Positions 57,400 to 64,000 of a stretch of DNA of 64,000 nucleotides are shown here, piece by piece. The DNA is from Lantana camara. Its lineage: Eukaryota; Streptophyta; Magnoliopsida; Lamiales; Verbenaceae. How positions within the stretch are numbered: the first letter of the stretch is position 1; each line of letters opens with the position of its first letter. The stretch lies in the NCBI GenBank assembly GCA_037501455.1, contig CM074858.1, positions 44,451,001-44,515,000 on the forward strand, in the 5' to 3' direction. The notes under the pieces are model-generated. The model did no database searches, was not told where the DNA came from, and saw nothing but the letters and a program-made list of their open reading frames with translations. The translations under genes and the position numbers were made by a program.

Positions 57400-58669
57400 A
57401 GCTAGGCGGTACCCAACCCTGTACAAAAGAAAATATACGAAGCATGACATCGGAAGTAGTACGAAATGTCAACTTTCAAAAACTTTTACACACCAAGCAT
57501 ACAACGTAGTACATACATTAAAATCAAATATGCGGGTTCAACTAGTTCAGCAAACCTGTCCTAACCTGTCCCGGATAATCACACATCAAAACGGGTTCAA
57601 CTAATCCGAGCACCTGTCCTAACCTGTCCCGAATTTCAAACATTCAAATCATAAATGTAACATGTACATAACGTAGCTTGTACAAACTTTTGCAAACATA
57701 ATTTGAAACAAAATGCTTAACCAACTTAAACGAACAGACACATACAAGGCAAACATGACACACTGCCGCCTAGCACGAACCCTACGACCTCCAAAGCAAA
57801 GCCTGCAAACTCAAAACATAAAAGGGGAGGGATCAGTCCAAAGACTGAGCGAGGGGCTACCCACACACACCTACATTTATATAGAGCACAACACGTAGTA
57901 AAAGTAACGTTCGTGAACCCGGGGTTAGTTTTTGCACGCCAAAACAGTTTCCCGTGATAATACATATATAGGGTGACTTATCAAAACAGAACTAACAAAA
58001 CTTAGCTTATACAAAACTCAAAACATACGCACAGACCCAAGCAGACTTAGCATACATATTGGAACATAGCTTATTAGGTTAGTAGCAAATCCAATTTTTT
58101 ATCTTACTTAAGAATCTATCCCCGTTTCACGAACTTGTAACCGACAGACATAACGAAACTCGACGGGTACGAGCACACAGACATACTAAACAAAACAAAA
58201 CAAAACAAAACATACCAGATAGGTGTGATGGAAGGGTTGTGCGACCCTAGCCATCCTAAAGCGGAAGAGGGGAGTGCTCACTGCTGCTCAAACCCTCGGA
58301 CTCCATCCCCGACTTCCTCAGGTGGGTTCCGGTACATCCCTTACACGGAAACTGGGGCCCCACACTTACACAGATCACGGAAATCGAAAGCTTAACCCGC
58401 AACAGACAGACATACTGACAGACAGACATATCTCATGCATATCGTACTTATCGTATTGTACGTACATATCACGCAGACTGACCTCGAAATCATAACGAAA
58501 TCAAAGCTAAGCGTACATAGGCTTATACATAGCTTCATACTCTCAAACTGATAGCAAAGCCAACAAAATACGTATCTTACACATATCTATATATACATAA
58601 AGGCTTATAAGTCACATGCATACGAAAACCGGCACATTGTAATAGGGTATAACTATATCCTAACCTCAC

Positions 58670-58750
58670 CTGGCACCAAACACAGCCGAAGACACAGCAG
58701 ACGGTTCACCCCGGAACCTGCACGACTCACATGACACCACCCGGGTGCAC
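58670..58750 (-). other. predicted internal leader exon of the minus LTR
   Basis: On the minus strand it is preceded by GATCAG and followed by CAG|GTGAGGTTAGG, 81 bp; homologous to 11385-11466. Confidence 0.42.
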
Positions 58751-59889
58751 CTGATCCACTGAACACACAAAACAGACCACAAAGCTCAGACTCAGACAGA
58801 CAACAACACAGAGACGCACGGCAAATGCAATCACATAAGCAGGATTCAAATTCATATTAATTTCAAGCAAAACAAAACATTAAGGCATGTCCATAAGAAC
58901 AATTAATGCAATTAAGGGAACTCGAAAGGCAATGGGATTCACATATAACATTTCATAAATTTATACGTATTACAAAGCCAAACAAATCATATAATAACAT
59001 GCTACAAATTCTATTTAAAGATCACGAAGTTATATATCAAATTCCAATTTACGTGATTAACATATTTATTTACCAAGTGACAAATTAAAGTTCATTAATT
59101 CAAATCACGCAAGTTTACATATCACATTTTATACAAATTTGCACGTATTACAAAGCTAAACAAATCGTAATAGCAAGCTTCGAATTTTATATAAACCTCA
59201 CGAGGCTACATATCAAATTCCAATCATACTAAGCTTATATATTTCCTACGTGGCCTGCCCAATTCATATGTTACATAATGGATTCAATTATCAAGGTTGA
59301 ACTAATCAAATCAAACAAATTCATCCTGTTTCAAAAATTACACAAACACCCCCTCTAATCTAATTAATTAGCATAAATTCAATAAATCGGAATTCAAATT
59401 GCAAATTAGAAGTCCAAGCTTACCATATTTCATAACATGATTTCGTACACATAGGAGTACATTTCGATCGACAATTCAAACATATAGCAATTAATTCGCA
59501 TTTAAACAATTAATTCAAATATACCCTAAATACACAAATAAATTCGTAGAAAATAAACCGAGTGTCCGATTGACGAACGGAAAGTGGTGTTGGACTCACC
59601 ACGACGAAGCGGACAAGCTGTCCGAAGGTCGCCGAAGCGCCACCGTCGGAGCTGCCAGAACAGTGTTCGGCCGCCGCCGGAACGTGCCAGAAAAATCCCG
59701 AAAATTTACCCGTGCAAGCATTCCTCGTGCTCAATCCAATTCCTCGATCAATTTTTGGAAAATCCAAGCCAATCGTCACCAATTTCAGATCCAACAACAA
59801 GAAAACCCTAAAATCTTCAAACTCAAATTACTTTCAAACCGGTGAACCAAAATACGATCCGTAAAAGGCATTGTCTTACCCGAGACGAG

Positions 59890-60530
59890 CTCTTCGAAAG
59901 CCCTAAGGTAGCTCGCCAGAAAAATCCTCGGAGCTAGCGCTGCCACTGTGTAGGCACGATCCGCCGCCAATAGGCCAAATCTGGAGTCGCGTGATCAAAG
60001 GTCACTAGTTCTCGTTGTTCCGAATAACTTTCGTGAATGCCCCGAGACCAAAAGATCGCCGAAAAAGGGCCCCGTTGGCCGCCGAAGTTTCTGCCGCCGC
60101 TCCTATCACCGGAACCATCACCTACGGTCAAAACTGGATGAAAACGATGCCCGAAATGGACTCAAGGGACCGGAAAATGGTAGGAAGCACCAACCTTCGT
60201 CGAAAAAGATCGTCGGAGCGGCAGAATCGCCGCCGCTACAATGTACCGCGCCGCCTCCGCGTGCTTCAGGCGGCGCGTGAGGCGCCGTCGCGGCCCCAAT
60301 GGTCGCGCCGCCAACGCCATCCGATGCGGCGAAGACCCTTCTTCCTGGGTGTGGGGCGCGTGTCGCCAGAAAATGGCTGGACGCCACCGCGAATGGGCGG
60401 CGAAGTGGCGGCTCCGCCACCCTCCACCTGTGGGACTGAAAATCGCCAATATCTCCATCGTCGGCTGCCGGTTGGTTGTGTTCTTGGTACGGTTGTGACC
60501 ACGTCGTCGAGATAATCGAAATGGACTATT
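59890..60530 (-). other. GC-rich, CpG-rich leader segment of the minus LTR
   Basis: On the minus strand it follows a CT-rich tract (60650-60590) and ends at a 5' splice-like CGGGTAAGA. The sequence is dense in GCCGCC, CGGCGA and GGCGCC words and includes GGCGCCTCACGCGCCGCC-like inverted repeats (about 60265-60290). Both strands show Arg-rich open frames up to 166 codons, which is typical of such composition; no domain is recognised. Other LTRs here have a short AG- or CT-rich leader at this place, so this is family-specific. Confidence 0.55.
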
Positions 60531-60603
60531 GGATCGTCGAATTCCGTCGAGAAACGGCCAAGTTTGAGTTGTGTGTGTTTTCACATCGTAAGTGTGTGTG
60601 AAT

Positions 60604-60640
60604 GTCGTGGAGAGAGAGAGCGGGAGAAGAGAGAGAGAGC
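60604..60640. repeat. GA-rich simple repeat
   Basis: Two (GA)n runs in the leader of the minus LTR, read as CT-rich on the coding strand of that LTR. Confidence 0.85.
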
Positions 60641-60819
60641 AACTGATTCATTTGCTCAAAAAACGAGGGTCCGGGTGTTTTATCCCCGGTCCTCGTGCAA
60701 AAAACGAACGGTAGAAGGGGCAAACGACGTCAGAATAGGGCAAACTCAGAGTCCACGGACTCGTCTCGATGCCCCGAACGGGTTGAAGGGGTCGAAAAGG
60801 TCGATAACTCGATCGAACG

Positions 60820-63800
60820 TGTAACAGCCCTACTCAGGGCCAAATCGAGAAAGGTAAGTAAAGGGTAACTCAGGAAGCGTTTATAACCTCGATCCTTATT
60901 AATTCTTTTCATGCATTGCATCTTATGTGACTTATGTGTTACAATTTAATTAAATGTTCGTAGATTTAATTCTTTTCTCTATTTACTCGTAACATTGAAA
61001 CTCTTCTCATAAAATCCTAGAATTCTAGTATTCATTCTCTTCTAGCACCTAAAACCCTTTCATATGCTTCAAAACCCATTCCTACAGTTTTAGGTTAGAA
61101 ATTACGAAAATACCCCTACAGCTCAAAAATATTCCTACAATCCCGAAAGCACTTTCACTACCCAAAATTATAACCAAAAGAATCCTCACATTATTTCGAG
61201 GATCGTGATACCCTCCGTGAACCACAATTCCCATCCTAACTCCCGTAGTATCAAAAACCGGCGAAAACCCTAGCTTATGATTCGATCATCAATAAATCCT
61301 TACTCATCTACTTTTTGATATTCAATATTATAACCAAAACGACCCTTAAATTATTTTATGAATTTTCATGCATTTACCAAAAACTCGATTTCATCATAGC
61401 ATATTTTATAAATATTTTCCTTTCTAAAAACCACCAATTTATTTTAAACGATTAGCTTTTATTCAATAGTCGAAATTATACTTAAAACGATCCTTGAATT
61501 TTTCTCTACATTATAGTGATTTTTCCCAACTTTAAACTTTATCATGGCTTCGTTTACATAATTTTCCTATGATTTTCATCATCTTTAATATTCATAATTT
61601 ATAAACGAAAACTCTAAATATTCCACATTTATAATCAAAACGGAGCTCGTTTCTCATCCATTCTTTCATTAATTCACTACTTCAATCTTTTACCTCTCGA
61701 CTCTTGAATAAAATTTATATTATTTTACATTTATTTTTAATCAAAATGACATCATCCATGACCACATGGTCTTCTAGAAGGATTAAACAAATGAGCATAA
61801 TTTCTCCACATTTCTTAGTTAATTACCTAGCATTTGTTCAACGTATAATTTAACCACATTTCCAAATTTATTACCAAGCATTTGTTGAAATATTAGGCAA
61901 CCACATCTCCCATAAACTTTCCTAAATTTCTTAAAGACCCCTCATGACTACCTATAAATACCCCCCTCAAGCCTCATTTATACCTCACAAATCAACACAC
62001 AAAAATCACTCTCTCCCTCTCCCAATTCTCACGCCAACCCTCTCTCTCTCTCTCTAAGGTATGTTTTTCTTTTATTATTCCATGCTTTATATAATGTTCA
62101 TAGTATAATAATGATAGTAGCATGTCTAGGATTAGTTAAATTATGCTTTAGGAATTTATTTTATCAAATATGTGCATAGTTGTTAATTTAATTACAATGT
62201 GTGTACATTATGGAATTCTATTTAATTAAATACATGAATTATGATATGATATAATGTGGTTATGTATTTGAATGTTTATGATCTTGTTCATGCCTAGAGT
62301 AATTTATTTAGAATTAATTTTCATAGAAAGTTCATATATTTTGCTATATTATGCTTTAATCTTATGTTATGAATATGAATGTGATAGAACATGTTACACA
62401 CCCTCTTTGAATATTCAAATAAGCTCAAGAACATGTTCATAATGTTCTTGGATGTGTATGTGTGCATGTGTGTACCGTGATCAATGTGTGTGTGTATGAA
62501 TTTGATTTTGTGTTATAAAGTGTTTAATTCATATGAAAATTGAATAGTAAATGTTTTCAATAGTAATTTTGACTTTTTGGTCAAAATTAATCAATTAATT
62601 TCGAAATTATTTTAAAAATAATTATAAAATAGGTTTTGGAATTTTAAAGAAAGATTTTTCCCAAATTTTCCGAAGATCGATAAACTATGTAATATTTTTC
62701 AAAAAATAACCTACATTGTCAACTTAAACCTTGAATTTCATTTCAAATCTTACAATTAGAATTATAATATGGTTAATAAATATTTGATTAGTTAAAGATC
62801 CCATAAACCCTGAATTTATTAATTAAACGGGTAAATTTAGGGTTTACCGCGAAATCTTTAACACATGACATGATATGTACCTTCTATAATTACTTTGCTA
62901 TGATATTATGTGCAATTAGTGAGTCAGGAACTAAGGATGTAGTTCTAAGTCAGTAGTAGTTACTCCTTACAGGCGACAATAGGATCGAAGAGTGGAATCC
63001 TCACAATTCCACTTAAACCTCGGTAGTCGGTGAGGGTTTTAAATCTTTTCAACTGAAATCATGATAAAATACTTTACTTTATTTTCTTAAATTCCCTTTC
63101 AAGTTATTTTTCCCTTTATGGGAAAATAATTCTTGTTAATTATTCCAAAACATATATTTACCCGAAAGTACTTAATACTTTCGTACCGGTAAATATTCTC
63201 GTCTTGCAAGTAAAATTATTGTTTTTCCTATGGGCCCGGTGGTCTTGGTAGAAGTAGTAGTCCGGGAGGCATGGGCCGAGGTCTACTATTATACCAACCG
63301 CCAACTAGATCTTGATGGTGGTCTAACTGGAGGTTAGTTATTCCACATCAAGTGACGGGAAAAGGTACGTCCCTCCCACAATCTTGTTCATCGTCACTAG
63401 GGCTTGCAACCCTACGTGACACCGAAGGAAGAAGGATGGTATTCTCGTATCTGTTTTATTAAGTACCGACACCTTGATCAGTGTCGTTACTATTTTTCTC
63501 GGATTTTAAGGAGTTAAGGTTGGAGAAGCCTAGCTTGTGGGCATCAAAATCATTTTCCCAAAACGGTTCATAAGTTTTCTAAAGTATAGCCTATATTCCC
63601 CCTACTCCTATTCCAAACAAATATGAACCGGATATTATTGTCATATATTTATTTGTTATTATATAGTATATATATTTCAAACCAAGACTTTCTTGGTCAA
63701 AACGTTTTCAAAATCTTACTTATAATCCTAAATCTCAAACCCCCGCCACTTAGTCATTTTGACTAACCCTCCTACTCTTTTAATTCATGATTTCAGGAAC

Positions 63801-64000
63801 CTACACAGCGACGCCTTAGAGGTATCTTGAAGCTTTAAGGTGTCACATTTCAGCTATCTAGAGTGATCACGAGTGCATGTACATCTTTTAATAAGCACTC
63901 TTCTATGAAGATAAACCTATTATTGTAATTACTTATCCAACTTAGTAACATGTGTCTCGTTATATATTGTCCCCTTTTATTACTCTTGTTTGTTTTCCGT
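60820..64000 (+). mobile_element. Gypsy-type LTR, plus strand, running out of the window
   Basis: Starts TGTAACAGCCC and shares the general order of the group: AT-rich U3, promoter, CT-rich leader (62036-62056), 5' splice-like TAAG|GTATGT (about 62058), long AT-rich intron-like DNA, a GGCCCGGTGGTCTTGG block (63233) like those at 49700 in other LTRs, a perfect hairpin TTAGTCA/TGACTAA (63750-63766) and a 3' splice-like GATTTCAG (about 63797). No palindrome array was found. The terminus itself has an inverted repeat GCCCTACTCAGGGC (60827-60840). Flanking pentamer GAACG (60815-60819). No coding sequence. Confidence 0.7.
61953..61960 (+). promoter_or_regulatory. TATA box of the last LTR
   Basis: TATAAATA, the plant consensus, lies about 30-40 bases upstream of a CT-rich leader and about 100 bases upstream of the first 5' splice-like site. 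It is the clearest core promoter in the window. Confidence 0.65.

Larger units (their letters stand above)
46939..60819 (-). mobile_element. Gypsy-type LTR on the minus strand, interrupted by a whole element
   Basis: Survives as 46939-47065 and 57400-60819. Left end TGTAACACCCCGCACG is the reverse complement of an LTR end. The minus strand continues with CGCCTAGCTAG, a CAGTC/GACTG hairpin (57834-57847), an exon-like module (58670-58750), AT-rich DNA, a 5' splice-like GGGTAAGA (about 59874-59880), a GC-rich leader (59890-60530) and CT-rich DNA (60600-60650). Its 5' terminus is missing because a plus-strand LTR inserted at 60820. Flanking pentamer TCACA (46934-46938). Confidence 0.8.

Noticed and set aside
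60015..60584. Arg-rich ORFs of up to 166 codons on both strands
   Set aside because: High GC suppresses stop codons; frames overlap on both strands and no domain is visible. Treated as composition.

Overview
This is plant nuclear DNA, most likely from a flowering plant with a large repeat-rich genome. Almost the whole window is long terminal repeat (LTR) retrotransposon sequence, nested several layers deep. I found no intact host gene, tRNA, rRNA or CRISPR array. Evidence for a plant: primer-binding sites complementary to initiator-Met tRNA (TGGTATCAGAGC), Copia- and Gypsy-type pol remnants, very long Gypsy-type LTRs (about 2.5-3.7 kb, TGTAAC...GCTACA), and a decayed first exon resembling the plant PXA-domain (Phox-associated) membrane proteins.

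Layout. 1-853 and 854-1978 are two minus-strand LTRs, the first inserted into the second. 1979-4235 is the only stretch outside LTRs; it is AT-rich and holds a direct repeat and the pseudo-exon. An LTR starting at 4236 is interrupted by a solo LTR (4373-13233, perfect target-site duplication ATTTG), which itself contains two more solo LTRs (6404-8935 and 9703-12919). The outer LTR resumes at 13234 and is hit at 13670 by another LTR, which is in turn broken at 15749 by a minus-strand Gypsy-type element. The 3' LTR of that element is split by three further insertions: a minus-strand Copia (16750-26561), a plus-strand decayed Copia (26711 to about 32404), and a very young plus-strand Gypsy-type element (33084-41784). 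Its internal region continues to 42924. Then come another minus LTR (42925 to about 45360), a short decayed stretch, an unrelated LTR (45691-46938), and a minus LTR (46939-60819) that carries a complete but decayed Gypsy element (47066-57399, perfect duplication AGCTA). A new plus-strand LTR runs from 60820 past the window end.

The most interesting content is non-coding. The large LTRs share hidden architecture that the coding view misses. (1) There is a predicted leader with introns: a first 5' splice site AAG|GTAAG, a short internal exon of about 54-82 bp bounded by AG| and |GTGAGG, and a late 3' splice site. (2) Between the first splice site and the short exon most families carry an array of short, GC-rich, near-perfect palindromes. 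Their position and form are conserved but the sequence differs by family: GGGAACGGCCGTTCCC, CTAACGGCCGTTAG, TCACGGCCGTGA, AAGTCCCCGGCCGGGGACTT, AAATCC..GGATTT. (3) An AGTC..GACT hairpin with compensatory arm changes lies just before the last 3' splice site, and a long stem lies near the LTR end. (4) Near the 3' end of the young gag-only element is a five-unit hairpin array with a constant CGGGGT-like loop and covarying arms, followed by another hairpin directly before the polypurine tract.

The young element encodes only a zinc-knuckle gag-like ORF, so it probably moves in trans. The structured RNA or DNA elements are therefore candidates for the signals that an autonomous partner or a host factor recognises. 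All of this is read by eye and needs alignment and folding to confirm.
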